Below are positions 15,624 through 24,325 of a DNA stretch of 45,613 bases, piece after piece. Below the pieces are notes generated by a model that had not been told where the DNA came from, made no database searches, and worked only from the letters and a program-made list of their open reading frames with translations. The translations under genes and the position numbers were made by a program. Every line of letters starts with the position of its first letter. Position 1 is the first letter of the stretch. Origin of the DNA: DATEVL01 sp035281845 (lineage in GTDB: Bacteria > Chloroflexota > Anaerolineae > Anaerolineales > E44-bin32); NCBI GenBank assembly GCA_035281845.1, contig DATEVL010000104.1, forward strand, positions 1 through 45,613. The letters are read 5' to 3'.

Positions 15624-16305
15624 AGTCGTTGAGCAGATCGCCGCCGAACAACACTTCGGGTTGGTCGCTGAGAAGCTGCCAGCGGCGCGGATCGGTCAAG
15701 TCCTGTTCAAAGCTCAGAGGATTTCCTCCAACAAGAGCGATCCGGTCCCAATCGGCGTCGATCAGCGGAATCGGGTTGAAGGCTCGCCGGTGGGAGGGCG
15801 CTTCACGTATCTCGAGGTGCAGGTGCGGGCGAGAGGTGCAGCTCAAGTCCGGATCGCCCGTTTTGGCGATAGGCTGTCCCCGTCGAACCTCCTCGCCGAG
15901 ATCGAGTTGCGGACGTTCCAAGAGATGTCCGTAGAAGGAGGCGTAGTCGTTGGGGTGATCGATCATCAAGTTGTGGGGCCCGGCACCATGCGCGGCCTGG
16001 TCGATCCCCACCACCACGCCCCCGCCGACGGCCACGACCTCCGTTCCACAGGGTGCGGCGAGGTCCACGCCGAAGTGCAAGCCCTGACCTGCTCGGTAGA
16101 GCGAGCGACGCTCGCGGTAGGCGAAGACCGTGTTCCCGTACGGCTGGGTGAGCAGCCAGGTATCAGGGCCGGGGAGGGACCCGAACGGGAGCCCGAAAGG
16201 AGGCTTCGGCTGCGAGGGCTGTGCCGGTCCGTTCGATGCCGCAAGGATCAAAAGGGAGGCGGCGCCCAGGATTGCACGCAGGAGGTACGGTCTTGCGCCG
16301 TTCAT
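15595..16305 (-). CDS. M23 family metallopeptidase (secreted)
   Basis: A 236-residue protein with an N-terminal signal or anchor (YLLRAILGAASLLILAAS). The LytM-type M23 zinc site is complete: HFGVD (His77, Asp81), the strand APCGTEVVAVGGGVVV, and HLHLE (161-165) with the catalytic and zinc His. By family these endopeptidases cut peptide cross-links in peptidoglycan. A C-terminal stretch of ~60 residues (PIPLIDADWDRI...) follows the domain. The gene overlaps the GH1 gene by 4 bp (ATGA) and the beta-propeller lipoprotein gene by 29 bp. Confidence 0.9.
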   Translation of the reverse strand: MNGARPYLLRAILGAASLLILAASNGPAQPSQPKPPFGLPFGSLPGPDTWLLTQPYGNTVFAYRERRSLYRAGQGLHFGVDLAAPCGTEVVAVGGGVVVGIDQAAHGAGPHNLMIDHPNDYASFYGHLLERPQLDLGEEVRRGQPIAKTGDPDLSCTSRPHLHLEIREAPSHRRAFNPIPLIDADWDRIALVGGNPLSFEQDLTDPRRWQLLSDQPEVLFGGDLLNDYDEPWPPQP

Positions 16306-17672
16306 CCTTCCGCCGCCGGGAGAAAGGCGACCCGGCCGGCGTTACCGGAAGGAAAAAGGTCGTCGAAGATTTCCGGGGCATACCGCCCGACCATCTCCGA
16401 GGTAAGGGCGTTGCGCCGACAGATGTCGGCGAAGAAATCGGCGCTCGGCCGCTTGGTGCGGGCTTGAGTCGCAGGATCGAGTTCCCAAAGCCCGAAGCGC
16501 TGTGTCCACCCGCGTTCCCACTCGAAGTTGTCGACCAAGGTCCAATGGTAATAGCCTTCGATCTGCCAGTTGAAGTTCGCCGCCCGCCACAGCTGGCGTA
16601 AGTGTGATGCCAGGTAACGGGGCCGCAGTTTGTCTTCCGCATCTTCGACCCCGTTCTCGGTGATCCGGATCGGCAGACGAAATCGTCGAGCCCAGACCAG
16701 GGCGCGCCAGAAGCCCTCCGGCGAATTGGCGATGAAACCCGTCGGGCTGAGGTCGGAGTTGCGAGGATACCCGCTGCGGCCGAACAGCTCGCGCGGCCGG
16801 CGCGGATCGAAGGCCACCGCCTCGGTCGTGTAGTAATTCAGGCCGAAGAAATCCTGGGTGCGAGCGGCCTGCGGGATGTGGATCCGCCGGCCCGGCAAGC
16901 CCAGCCAGCCATCGTCGACGGCGCGCGGAACGGCCTCATTGAAGAGGCGGTGTCGCATTCCGGCGACCGTCCTCTCCAGCGGATTCCAGCGATGCCGGGC
17001 GGCGAAGCCCCGGTAGTGATGGCTCAAACCGACCTTGGCCGTCGGTTGGAGGCGGTGGATCGCGGCGTACCCTCGGGCGTGGGCCAGGACGAGATGCTGG
17101 AGCACGTCGAGCGCATGCGCCAGGTCTGTCTCTCCGGGAGGAAAGGCTCCGGCGATGTAGGCGGCATAGGCGTAGACGTTGGGTTCATTGATGGTAATCC
17201 ACTCGTCGGCCAGATCCTGCAGGATGCCGACCGTCGTTTCGACGTACCGCTCAAAGAGGCTCGGCGCTTCCGGGTTGATCCAGCCGCCGCGCTCCACAAA
17301 CCAGTTCGGATTGGTGAAGTGATGCAGCGTCACCAGCGGACGGAGGCCGCGGCGGCGGGCCCCTTCGAGGATGTCGCGGTACATCTGCAGGGCCGCCGAA
17401 TCGACTCGGCCCGGGGCGGGCTCGATCCGGCTCCACTCCAGCGAAAGTCGATGCGCGTTCTGGCCGGACTCGGCGGCGCGGTCGAGGTCCTCCGCCCAGC
17501 GTCCGGCCCACCAACCACAGGCTGGCCCGGATCGGTGTCCTTCGGCGATGCGGCCCGGCTCTTGCTCCCAGGCCCAGAAGTCGTTGTCGCGGTTTTCACC
17601 CTCGACCTGGTGCGCCGCCGTCGCCGTCCCCCACAGGAAGCCGGGCGGAAATGAAAACACCGCCCGGATCAT
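16302..17672 (-). CDS. glycoside hydrolase family 1 (beta-glucosidase type)
   Basis: A 456-residue GH1 enzyme of normal length. It begins FPPGFLWGTATAAHQVEGE, has the acid/base motif TINEPN (Glu163) and the nucleophile motif RITENG (Glu339), plus YHWTLVDNFEWERG for aglycone binding near the end. No signal peptide is seen, so it is cytoplasmic and hydrolyses beta-linked disaccharides or glycosides; the exact sugar is not evident. It is translationally coupled to the GNAT gene upstream (4-bp overlap) and to the M23 gene downstream (4-bp overlap). This is an odd pairing of a cytoplasmic glycosidase with a wall peptidase. Confidence 0.95.
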   Translation of the reverse strand: MIRAVFSFPPGFLWGTATAAHQVEGENRDNDFWAWEQEPGRIAEGHRSGPACGWWAGRWAEDLDRAAESGQNAHRLSLEWSRIEPAPGRVDSAALQMYRDILEGARRRGLRPLVTLHHFTNPNWFVERGGWINPEAPSLFERYVETTVGILQDLADEWITINEPNVYAYAAYIAGAFPPGETDLAHALDVLQHLVLAHARGYAAIHRLQPTAKVGLSHHYRGFAARHRWNPLERTVAGMRHRLFNEAVPRAVDDGWLGLPGRRIHIPQAARTQDFFGLNYYTTEAVAFDPRRPRELFGRSGYPRNSDLSPTGFIANSPEGFWRALVWARRFRLPIRITENGVEDAEDKLRPRYLASHLRQLWRAANFNWQIEGYYHWTLVDNFEWERGWTQRFGLWELDPATQARTKRPSADFFADICRRNALTSEMVGRYAPEIFDDLFPSGNAGRVAFLPAAEG

Positions 17673-18415
17673 TCGCCGTCTCCTGACATCTCGACTTTGA
17701 GCAGGGCCTGAGCCATCAGCGATCGATCCCCCGTTCGACGAAATCCCACTTCATAGGCCTCAGCTTGCGCCGCCGCGTCCATCTCGTCGACGCGGTACAG
17801 GGCGATGCGCCTTTCGGAGAGAAGCTGGCCGGCCATGGCCGCCAACACCGAGCGGGCGAATCCGCGCGTCCGGGCCTCGCCGTCGGTGTCGACGTAGACC
17901 TCGGCGTAACGAGGTCCGCGCCAGTTGGCGCCGGCCGCCGCATGCGATCCGGAAGCGGAATTGATCTCGAATCGGACCCCTCCGATCGGTGATTCGGCGG
18001 CGACCACCATCACGTTGAGAACCGGTTGGAAGGAGGAGGTGTGCAGGCGATATACATCGCTGACCCGGCCGTCGGACAGGTCGACCAATCCGTCAACCCA
18101 AGGCTCCTGTTCGAGAGGCAACATCAAGAGGACTGGTTGCCGCGGCCGGAGCGATTGCCTCAGCAGATTCACCAACCCGAGCGGATGCGCGGCGAAGGGA
18201 AGGGCCAGGCGGCGAAACAGGTCGAGGCCGGTCTGAGCCAGCGCCACAAACCCGCGGGGTGTTCCATTGCCGGCGTACTCGACATACAGCTCGACCCGTT
18301 CGGCCGGGTGGTCAAGCGCGTAGTAAGCCGCGGCCGCGTCGGCTGGAGAGTGGAGATTCAACAGCGGGGCAAGCTGCCCGCGCTCATCGGTCGGAAGTCG
18401 GCGGATGTCTGGCAT
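17669..18415 (-). CDS. GNAT-like acetyltransferase
   Basis: A 248-residue protein. The C-terminal ~100 residues have a GNAT motif A region: AEVYVDTDGEARTRGFARSV, LAAMAGQLLSERRIALYRV, with the RxxGxA-like turn in TRGFA, then AEAYEVGFRRTGDR. The N-terminal half (LNLHSPADAAAAYYALDHP) has no recognised domain. The substrate is unknown. It is the first gene of the coupled run with GH1, M23 and the beta-propeller lipoprotein. A TAGAAT box with TTAGGC 17 bp upstream lies in front (18434-18462). Confidence 0.65.
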   Translation of the reverse strand: MPDIRRLPTDERGQLAPLLNLHSPADAAAAYYALDHPAERVELYVEYAGNGTPRGFVALAQTGLDLFRRLALPFAAHPLGLVNLLRQSLRPRQPVLLMLPLEQEPWVDGLVDLSDGRVSDVYRLHTSSFQPVLNVMVVAAESPIGGVRFEINSASGSHAAAGANWRGPRYAEVYVDTDGEARTRGFARSVLAAMAGQLLSERRIALYRVDEMDAAAQAEAYEVGFRRTGDRSLMAQALLKVEMSGDGE

Positions 18416-18433
18416 CCAGGGGCCCGACCGCCA

Positions 18434-18462
18434 ATTCTACCGGAGGGTGCCACGTGGCCTAA
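18434..18462 (-). promoter_or_regulatory. candidate promoter for the GNAT-GH1-M23 run
   Basis: TTAGGC (18462-18457), 17-bp spacer, TAGAAT (18439-18434) on the minus strand. It lies back to back with the -10 box at 18482 for the divergent lipoprotein gene. Confidence 0.5.
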
Positions 18463-18481
18463 CCAAGCAGGCCGGCGGTGG

Positions 18482-18487
18482 TATAGT
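18482..18487 (+). promoter_or_regulatory. -10 box of a near-leaderless promoter
   Basis: TATAGT lies 11 bp before the GTG at 18499. The -35 region is poor and no ribosome-binding site is visible in the gap. Confidence 0.5.
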
Positions 18488-18498
18488 CGGCGGTCGCC

Positions 18499-19941
18499 GT
18501 GAGCCTTTGCCGATCGCGCCGCGCGCGCAGCCTGCTTGCATTGATTCTCTTGACGTCCCTGCTGGCCTCGTGCCGAAGCCAGGCGACGTCGGCCAGGGCC
18601 CTCGCTGTCGCCCCCGAGTTCGAATCCTTCTGGAGGCAGGGCGGTGGCCTGGGGACGTTCGGGCCGCCGATTTCAGCGCCTCGCCGCGAGGGGGGCCGCC
18701 TGCACCAGACGTTTCTCGCCGTCGAGATGATTCAGGAAAGGGAAGGCGCACGGAGCGAGGTCCGATTGGCGCCCTTGGGCTGGAACCTCGGCTTGGCCGA
18801 GCCCCCCGTTCCACCGATCGACGGGCAGGCCTCGGCTTACTTCATCGAGACCGGGCACAGCCTTTATGCCGGGTTCGCCAACATCTATTCGGAGCTGGGA
18901 GGGAAGGCGGTCGTCGGTGCCCCCCTCACCGAAGTCGCCTTCCGCGACGGGCAGATCGTCCAGTACTTTGAGAACGCCGGGCTCTATCGCCCGGAAAATT
19001 CCAGCCCGGCGGACAGCCGGTTGGTCGCCCTTGGACTGGGCGCGCGCCCTCCAGCCGACTCTTTCGGGCTCGAACCGGAGGCATTCGTTCTTCCCGGAGT
19101 CGTTCGACAGCGGCCTTTCGGGGAGTTTCTCGAGGCCTATGGAGGCGAGGCGCTTTTCGGACAGCCGCTGACGGCGCCCTACCTGACGGAGGACGGTGCG
19201 CTCCAACAGGTTTACGAAAGGGCAGTGGTCTTCTCTCCCGATGGTTCGATCCGCCGCGCCGACTTCCGCCCCTTGGGCTCCGACCTCGGCCCAGCGACTT
19301 CAGCAGTGCCCGAGTCGGGCGAGCCGGGAGGCAGCTACTTCGAGCAGACTGGACACAACGTCCTATGGGCCTTCGCCGATTTCTACCATGCCAGAGGTGG
19401 GGAGAAGCTGCTGGGTCTGCCTTTGGAAGAAGCCGTCCTGCTGCCCAATCGATTCACGCAGCGCTTCGAGAATGGTGTCCTGGAGTATCGTTACGACCTG
19501 CCGCCTTCCCTGGCCGTCCAGTTGGCTCCGCTTGGACGGCCCTACCTCGCTGAGCATCCTCTCCCGACTGCGCAGCCCGAGGTCGTAGGTGTCCCGGTCT
19601 CGGCCGCTGGGACGGCGCGTGCCGAAACCCTTCAGATCGAAGCCTCGCTGGCCGACGTCGTTCTGAAACCCGGGCGAGAACAGACCATCGTCGTCCGTGT
19701 CTCGAAGCGGAACGGCGATGCCATAGAAGGCGCCGCCGTCTTGTTGCGGTGGATCGGTGGTCAAAGCGAGCGCCAGGAGCGCCTCCCGGCGACGGACAAG
19801 AAGGGCCGAACGGAGTGGCGCTGGACGGACGCCAACCCGACCTCGGGGGAGATCATCAATGTGCTGCTCCAGGCGACGGCCGATGATGCCAGCGGAACCG
19901 CCTTGCTGCAATACACATTCGGATTCCCGGCCGCACCCTGA
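18499..19941 (+). CDS. lipoprotein with four FGxP-type repeats and a C-terminal Ig-like domain
   Basis: A 480-residue predicted lipoprotein (signal LLALILLTSLLASC). Four similar units follow, each with an aromatic-Gly-Gly stretch, a (F/V/L)GxP turn, a gap, then QxFE-like and PLG: QGGGLGTFGPPIS; LGGKAVVGAPLTEVAF; YGGEALFGQPLTAPY; RGGEKLLGLPLEEAV. The units resemble LGFP-like repeats of surface proteins, which are thought to bind wall or glycan. The last ~110 residues (DVVLKPGREQTIVVRVSKRN) look like an immunoglobulin-like fold. The gene converges on the LysM lipoprotein gene, and both stop codons share a palindrome. Confidence 0.7.
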   Translation: MSLCRSRRARSLLALILLTSLLASCRSQATSARALAVAPEFESFWRQGGGLGTFGPPISAPRREGGRLHQTFLAVEMIQEREGARSEVRLAPLGWNLGLAEPPVPPIDGQASAYFIETGHSLYAGFANIYSELGGKAVVGAPLTEVAFRDGQIVQYFENAGLYRPENSSPADSRLVALGLGARPPADSFGLEPEAFVLPGVVRQRPFGEFLEAYGGEALFGQPLTAPYLTEDGALQQVYERAVVFSPDGSIRRADFRPLGSDLGPATSAVPESGEPGGSYFEQTGHNVLWAFADFYHARGGEKLLGLPLEEAVLLPNRFTQRFENGVLEYRYDLPPSLAVQLAPLGRPYLAEHPLPTAQPEVVGVPVSAAGTARAETLQIEASLADVVLKPGREQTIVVRVSKRNGDAIEGAAVLLRWIGGQSERQERLPATDKKGRTEWRWTDANPTSGEIINVLLQATADDASGTALLQYTFGFPAAP

Positions 19942-19954
19942 GCCGATCGGCTCA
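19939..19954. terminator. 16-bp palindrome spanning both convergent stop codons
   Basis: TGAGCCGATCGGCTCA is a perfect palindrome. Its first three bases are the stop codon of the plus-strand gene and its last three are the stop codon of the minus-strand gene. It can form only a 6-bp hairpin with a GATC loop and has no U-tract, so it is a weak terminator candidate. Confidence 0.35.
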
Positions 19955-20929
19955 GCCGGACTCGTCTGCCAGGGCGTAACTCTCGGCTGAGACCTCGACG
20001 CGGGCGATCGGCGGCCCAAGGCTGAAAACCCGCATGGCAAAGGGCCGCACTTCGCCGGGCTGCATGGTCGGATCGGCCTCCCAGACCGCGTAACCGATAA
20101 CCCGGTGGGCATCGTCCAACGCTGTGGCCAGGATCAGAGTCCGGTTTGACACCATGGCATCCGGCGGTAACGCGATCGTCCCTTCGGTGATCCACGAAAG
20201 ACCGCCCTCTTGGAGGCGATCGGTTGTGCGGACGATCGTCGGGGTCCGGTACCGATTGTCCACGTCGTTGGCCGGGATCACGCCGAGTACCAGGGCGTGC
20301 GGTTCGCTTCCCGCTGTCTCGGGAAAGGCGGCCGCCATGGGCATGATCTGGCCTCCGCGGAGCAGGTTGAGCGGCGGGAACACCTGCGTCGAGTGGAGGA
20401 TACTGCCCGAGGCCCCCTCCAGACGGATTTCGACGACCAGGTTCTCCAGGTCTTGCGTCGAAGGATTTCGGACCGCGGTCAGACACCACACTCCGACGGA
20501 GGGGCGCCGATAACACGAAGGAGGCTGCAGCTCCAGGGGGATCGGAGTCGAGGTCGGGATCAGGGCGACGATCGGTTCGCCCCCCGGGCCCGGGATCAGG
20601 AGCTCCTGACCGATACTCAACACCGTAGGATTCAATCCGGGATTGAGCGCCAGCAACGCATCGAGACTCACTCCGTACAACGCGGCGATCTGGAGGAGAG
20701 TCTCGTTCTTCTCGACAACGTGCTTGAACGGCGTGGGCGAAGGGCCGAGTTCGCTCGTTGCCGCGACGGTCGGCGCCGGGGTGGCGGGCACGCGAGTCGC
20801 GGTCGATGTGCGCCAGGGCGCCAGGGTTTCCGTCGCACCTTGCACGAGGAAAGAAGACAGCGGCACGCAAGCCGTGGCCGCCCACGCTGTGAGCGCGACC
20901 CCGGCCGCGATCGAAGACAGGCGGCGCAT
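19952..20929 (-). CDS. LysM-domain lipoprotein
   Basis: A 325-residue predicted lipoprotein, with a signal of about 20 residues ending in Cys21 (AWAATAC), then a Thr/Pro linker. A single LysM domain follows (about residues 69-115: HVVEKNETLLQIAALYGVS, LNPGLNPTVLSIGQELLIP), which binds peptidoglycan-type N-acetylglucosamine chains. The remaining ~200 residues (VWCLTAVRNPSTQDLENL and beyond) are beta-rich and unrecognised. The ATG at 20929 is chosen because a TACAAT box lies 8 bp upstream, and upstream Met codons would put that box inside the gene. Confidence 0.8.
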   Translation of the reverse strand: MRRLSSIAAGVALTAWAATACVPLSSFLVQGATETLAPWRTSTATRVPATPAPTVAATSELGPSPTPFKHVVEKNETLLQIAALYGVSLDALLALNPGLNPTVLSIGQELLIPGPGGEPIVALIPTSTPIPLELQPPSCYRRPSVGVWCLTAVRNPSTQDLENLVVEIRLEGASGSILHSTQVFPPLNLLRGGQIMPMAAAFPETAGSEPHALVLGVIPANDVDNRYRTPTIVRTTDRLQEGGLSWITEGTIALPPDAMVSNRTLILATALDDAHRVIGYAVWEADPTMQPGEVRPFAMRVFSLGPPIARVEVSAESYALADESG

Positions 20930-20937
20930 CTCGCGGC

Positions 20938-20943
20938 ATTGTA
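20938..20943 (-). promoter_or_regulatory. -10 box of a probable leaderless promoter
   Basis: TACAAT on the minus strand ends 8 bp before the ATG at 20929. It lies back to back with the promoter at 20961-20989. Confidence 0.5.
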
Positions 20944-20960
20944 CCAAACGGTCCATAGCG

Positions 20961-20989
20961 TTGTCGCTCACCGGCCCCTATGCTAGACT
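20961..20989 (+). promoter_or_regulatory. promoter of the TPR gene
   Basis: TTGTCG (20961-20966), 17-bp spacer, TAGACT (20984-20989) preceded by TGC. CCCTATGCTAGA is shared word for word with the promoter at 5306-5334, which suggests a common -10 region style in this genome. Confidence 0.65.
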
Positions 20990-21005
20990 CCGCAACCGGG
21001 GTGCC

Positions 21006-22862
21006 ATGAGTCTCGCCTCTCAATCCTCCCTCACCGAAGCCATTGCCGCGGCCCGCGCCGGTGACCGGGCGCGCGCCCGCGAACTGCTATCGAAGTTATT
21101 GCGCGCCGATTCGGCCAATCCCGAGTATTGGATATGGATGAGTTCGGTCGTCGAGAGCGGTCGGGAGAAGGTCTACTGCCTGGAGTCGGCCCTCAAACTC
21201 GACCCGTCGAACCGATCGGCGTTGCGCGGCCTGGTGATTCTCGGCGCCCGCAGCCCGGAAGAGGATGAACTGGCCTCGGCGATCAAAATCGCCCGCCGAC
21301 AGACCGCTTCGGCAGTGGTGACCCGGCCGGCCGCGCCCTCGGGCGGATTCCGGTTCCCCTGGCGCCTGGCAGTCTTGATCATTCTCGGACTCTTCGGCGT
21401 GGCCGCCCTCCTCCAACTTCTTCTCCTCGTTGCGGGACCGGCGACGACGATCCTGGCTCCCGTCCTCGCGCCGGTGAGGACCCCGACGCACACCTCCGCC
21501 CCGGCGACGATCACGCTGACGGTGACCCTGACGCCCATTCCGATTGAGACGCGCATCATGCGCACGCCTGTCCCCACGGAACTCGTCCAGACGCCGCTGG
21601 CCTTCCTGGTCGAATCCACCTCGACACCTACGACGATGCTCGGAGTGACTCCCCGGCCGGAATATGAGGCCTATGCGAATGGCCTCGCGGCGCTGCAGCG
21701 GGGCGACTACGTAGAGGCTGCCGACTCGATGCGCGAGGTGGTCAAGGCCGAACCGGACGCGGCCGATGCATGGTACTTCCTGGGCGAAGCCAACCGTGCA
21801 CTCGACCGTCCAGGGGCAGCCGTCGAGGCTTACGATCAGGCCGTCCTCTCGCATCCCGAGTTTGCTCCGGCATACCTCGGCCGAGCTCGGACGATCCAGG
21901 GCTTGCGACCCAACACGCTTGCCGAGGACTACGCCCGGACGATCGAGGCCGATCCACTTCTGGCCGCGGCCTACCTGGAGACCGCCGCCTTCTATAACAG
22001 CCGCCGTCAATGGGAAAACGCCGACGAACTGCTGGGTCAGGCAATCGAGGCCGGCGCCACCGAACCGGAGTTGTACATCCGGCGGGCCGAGGCGCAGTTG
22101 AACCACACGGCCTATTCCGACGGGCTCGAAAACGCCATTGAAGGGAGCGCCAACGACCCGACGAACTTGCTGGGCTATCTCATCCTGGGCCGGGCCTATG
22201 TCGAGAACGAGCTCTACAACGCGGCGCTGTGGCCCCTGCAGACCTACTTGCTTTACGAACCGGACGATCCCGTGGGTCAGGCCACCCTCGCTCGCGCCCA
22301 TCTGGGGGTCGGTCAATACGACAGCGCCTTCGAATCCGCCAATCAAGCTCTCGCCATGAACGACCGCTTATCGCAGGCGTACATCGTTCGAGGTTACGTC
22401 CAGAACTTCCGGGGCGAATACGACCTGGCCCTGAAGGACTTCAGCGACGCCTTACGCTTGGGCCGATCGAGCTGGGACATCCAGTATGGCGTCGCCCGCT
22501 CCTACTATGGCAAACGGGAGATGGCGGCGGCTTTCGAGGCCGCCAACAGCGCGCTGGCCAATGCCATCGAGGAGGAGGACCGGATCAGCCGCGATCGCAA
22601 GCAGGGCGAGTCCTATGCGCTGTTGGGAATGATCTTCGAGGACTTCACGCCTCCGGCGATCGACGATGCCTTGCGCCAATGGCAGCTTCTCGTCTCGCTC
22701 GAGCACGCCAAGCCAGAGACGATCGCGCTCGCCCAGACTCACATCCTCGAGCTCACCGGAAGAGGCCCGACCCGCACCGCCACGGTTAGCCCCACGTCGA
22801 GCCTCACTCCAGGCCCAACCGCCACCCGCACGCCGACTCCCTCCCGCACGCCGACTCCCTGA
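21006..22862 (+). CDS. membrane-anchored TPR-repeat protein
   Basis: A 618-residue protein. Residues ~1-90 hold TPR-like helices on the cytoplasmic side, then a basic/Pro stretch, a single membrane helix (LAVLIILGLFGVAALLQLLL), a Thr/Pro linker, and from residue ~215 a long array of about nine TPR units (GLAALQRGDYVEAADSMREV, AWYFLGEANRALDRPGAAVE, AYIVRGYVQNFRGEYDLALK). It ends with a Thr/Pro tail. TPR arrays bind partner proteins; this one would scaffold proteins on both sides of the membrane. The longer open frame upstream is not used, because the promoter at 20961-20989 fits ATG 21006. Confidence 0.8.
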   Translation: MSLASQSSLTEAIAAARAGDRARARELLSKLLRADSANPEYWIWMSSVVESGREKVYCLESALKLDPSNRSALRGLVILGARSPEEDELASAIKIARRQTASAVVTRPAAPSGGFRFPWRLAVLIILGLFGVAALLQLLLLVAGPATTILAPVLAPVRTPTHTSAPATITLTVTLTPIPIETRIMRTPVPTELVQTPLAFLVESTSTPTTMLGVTPRPEYEAYANGLAALQRGDYVEAADSMREVVKAEPDAADAWYFLGEANRALDRPGAAVEAYDQAVLSHPEFAPAYLGRARTIQGLRPNTLAEDYARTIEADPLLAAAYLETAAFYNSRRQWENADELLGQAIEAGATEPELYIRRAEAQLNHTAYSDGLENAIEGSANDPTNLLGYLILGRAYVENELYNAALWPLQTYLLYEPDDPVGQATLARAHLGVGQYDSAFESANQALAMNDRLSQAYIVRGYVQNFRGEYDLALKDFSDALRLGRSSWDIQYGVARSYYGKREMAAAFEAANSALANAIEEEDRISRDRKQGESYALLGMIFEDFTPPAIDDALRQWQLLVSLEHAKPETIALAQTHILELTGRGPTRTATVSPTSSLTPGPTATRTPTPSRTPTP

Positions 22863-23023
22863 TTCGTAGTCCCTTCCCTCTTCCCCAGTAACCTGGGGCC
22901 AGCTGACCGCAGGTCTGCTTGGGGAATCGGAATTCAAGCCCTCAAACAAAGAGTTACCCGAGTCGACCGGAGCATTCAACTTGGAGCAGAAATGATAGAG
23001 TCGGATGGAGGCGGGGCTCCGAC

Positions 23024-24172
23024 TTGATCCCGATCACGCACCGCTTGAAACGCGGCAACCGATGGCGTAGGGAGGTCTCGAGGGGAGGTCTCGCCTTCGT
23101 GGCGATCGTCTTCCTTTCAGGCTGCGCGCCTGCGTCCTCCGCCAGCGATGCTCTGCCGACGATGGCGCCGACCCAACGAGATCAGCCCTCGCCCACCGCG
23201 CCAAGGATAACGACGCCGCATCCGTTTCCGACGCCCCCTCCGACAGCTTCCCCAACCACGGCTCTCACGCCACCTTCGGGATTCACCACCGATCAACTTC
23301 GCCCCGGCGTCGAACCCCAGAGCTACCTGACTGACGCTTGCGAATACTTGCGACGGCGATGGGATCCGGAGCGCAGCGCTCCGGGGACGGTCGTGCAGCC
23401 GATCATGTACCATTCGATCCGCGAGCCGGCGCGCATGCTCGACGACAACGTGACCGTGAGCACCGACTACTTCCAGGCGACCGTTGACGACGCCCGCGCC
23501 CTCGGATTCGAGACGGTCACAACCGAAGAGCTCATCGGATTCCTCACCGAAAACGCGCGAATCCCGCCACGGTCGATGATGCTCATCGTCGACGACCGTC
23601 GCCCCGGGGTCGTCGGTGAAGTCCTCCTTCCGGTCGCGGAGCAGTTCGACTGGACGGTCACCCTCAGCTGGATCATCGGCGATACCGGCCCCGACTTGTG
23701 GTCGTTCATGGAGAACCTGGCCGAGGGCGGCCGGCTCGACGTCCAATCGCATGGTCTCCGCCATCATTACATCGTGGAGGGGATGCCGGAGGACGAGATA
23801 CGTGAGGAGATCGCAGGCTCGATCCCGATCCTGGAGCAGCACTTCGGAGCCCGCCCTCTGGCATTCGTATGGCCGGGCGGGAACTTCACGCCGCTCAGCG
23901 CTCAGATCGCCCGGGAGGAGGGCTACCGTCTTGGCTTCACGGCCTTCTCGCGCGGCCCGCTGCTCTTCAACTGGATCCCGCTGGGGGAGACGGAGCGTAC
24001 CATCGGGGACCCGCTGATGGTCTTGCCCCGGGCGTGGAGCCCATCGGCCATCGTCAACCTGCAGCAGGCCGCCCGGATCGGCGACGAAGCTGCCCGCCAG
24101 GCACAGGACGACCGCACGACCGAAGCCCAGTGGTACTCATCGAATTGCGCCGCCGAGTTGCCACCATCGTGA
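23024..24172 (+). CDS. polysaccharide deacetylase (NodB-type) lipoprotein
   Basis: A predicted lipoprotein of 382 residues. I choose TTG at 23024, which follows a GGAGG, since it gives a short basic signal (THRLKRGNRWRR) and the lipobox FLSGC. A Thr/Pro-rich linker (about 60 residues) follows. The catalytic region has MYHSI, LIVDDRRPG (the metal-binding Asp pair of motif 1), DVQSHGLRHH (motif 2 with HxxxH) and FVWPGGNF (motif 3). By family, it removes N- or O-acetyl groups from a surface polysaccharide or peptidoglycan. Between 22863 and 23023 I see only a 6-bp hairpin (CCCCAG/CTGGGG at 22883-22898). Confidence 0.85.
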   Translation: MIPITHRLKRGNRWRREVSRGGLAFVAIVFLSGCAPASSASDALPTMAPTQRDQPSPTAPRITTPHPFPTPPPTASPTTALTPPSGFTTDQLRPGVEPQSYLTDACEYLRRRWDPERSAPGTVVQPIMYHSIREPARMLDDNVTVSTDYFQATVDDARALGFETVTTEELIGFLTENARIPPRSMMLIVDDRRPGVVGEVLLPVAEQFDWTVTLSWIIGDTGPDLWSFMENLAEGGRLDVQSHGLRHHYIVEGMPEDEIREEIAGSIPILEQHFGARPLAFVWPGGNFTPLSAQIAREEGYRLGFTAFSRGPLLFNWIPLGETERTIGDPLMVLPRAWSPSAIVNLQQAARIGDEAARQAQDDRTTEAQWYSSNCAAELPPS

Positions 24173-24255
24173 AGCCCCACCCCTCCCCCGACTGCCTTCG
24201 CGACGAGGACCTCCGCCCCGCGGCCCTCGCATTCCTTAGCTGGCCTCGTCACCCC

Positions 24256-24284
24256 TCGACACAACGCGTGGTTCGAAGTATGAT
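24256..24284 (+). promoter_or_regulatory. promoter of rpsT
   Basis: TCGACA (24256-24261), 17-bp spacer, TATGAT (24279-24284). It faces the S20 gene, leaving a leader of about 35 nt with an AGGAGG ribosome site. Confidence 0.65.
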
Positions 24285-24325
24285 GAGCGTTCGCCCCGCC
24301 GCCGAAAGAGGGCCAGGAGGATCGG

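Noticed and set aside
20643..21005. An N-terminal extension of the TPR protein frame.
   Set aside because: It overlaps the promoter region and the divergent LysM lipoprotein gene; the promoter at 20961-20989 fits ATG 21006.
22883..22898. CCCCAG/CTGGGG hairpin after the TPR gene as a terminator.
   Set aside because: Only 6 bp of stem and no T-tract; too weak to list as a feature.
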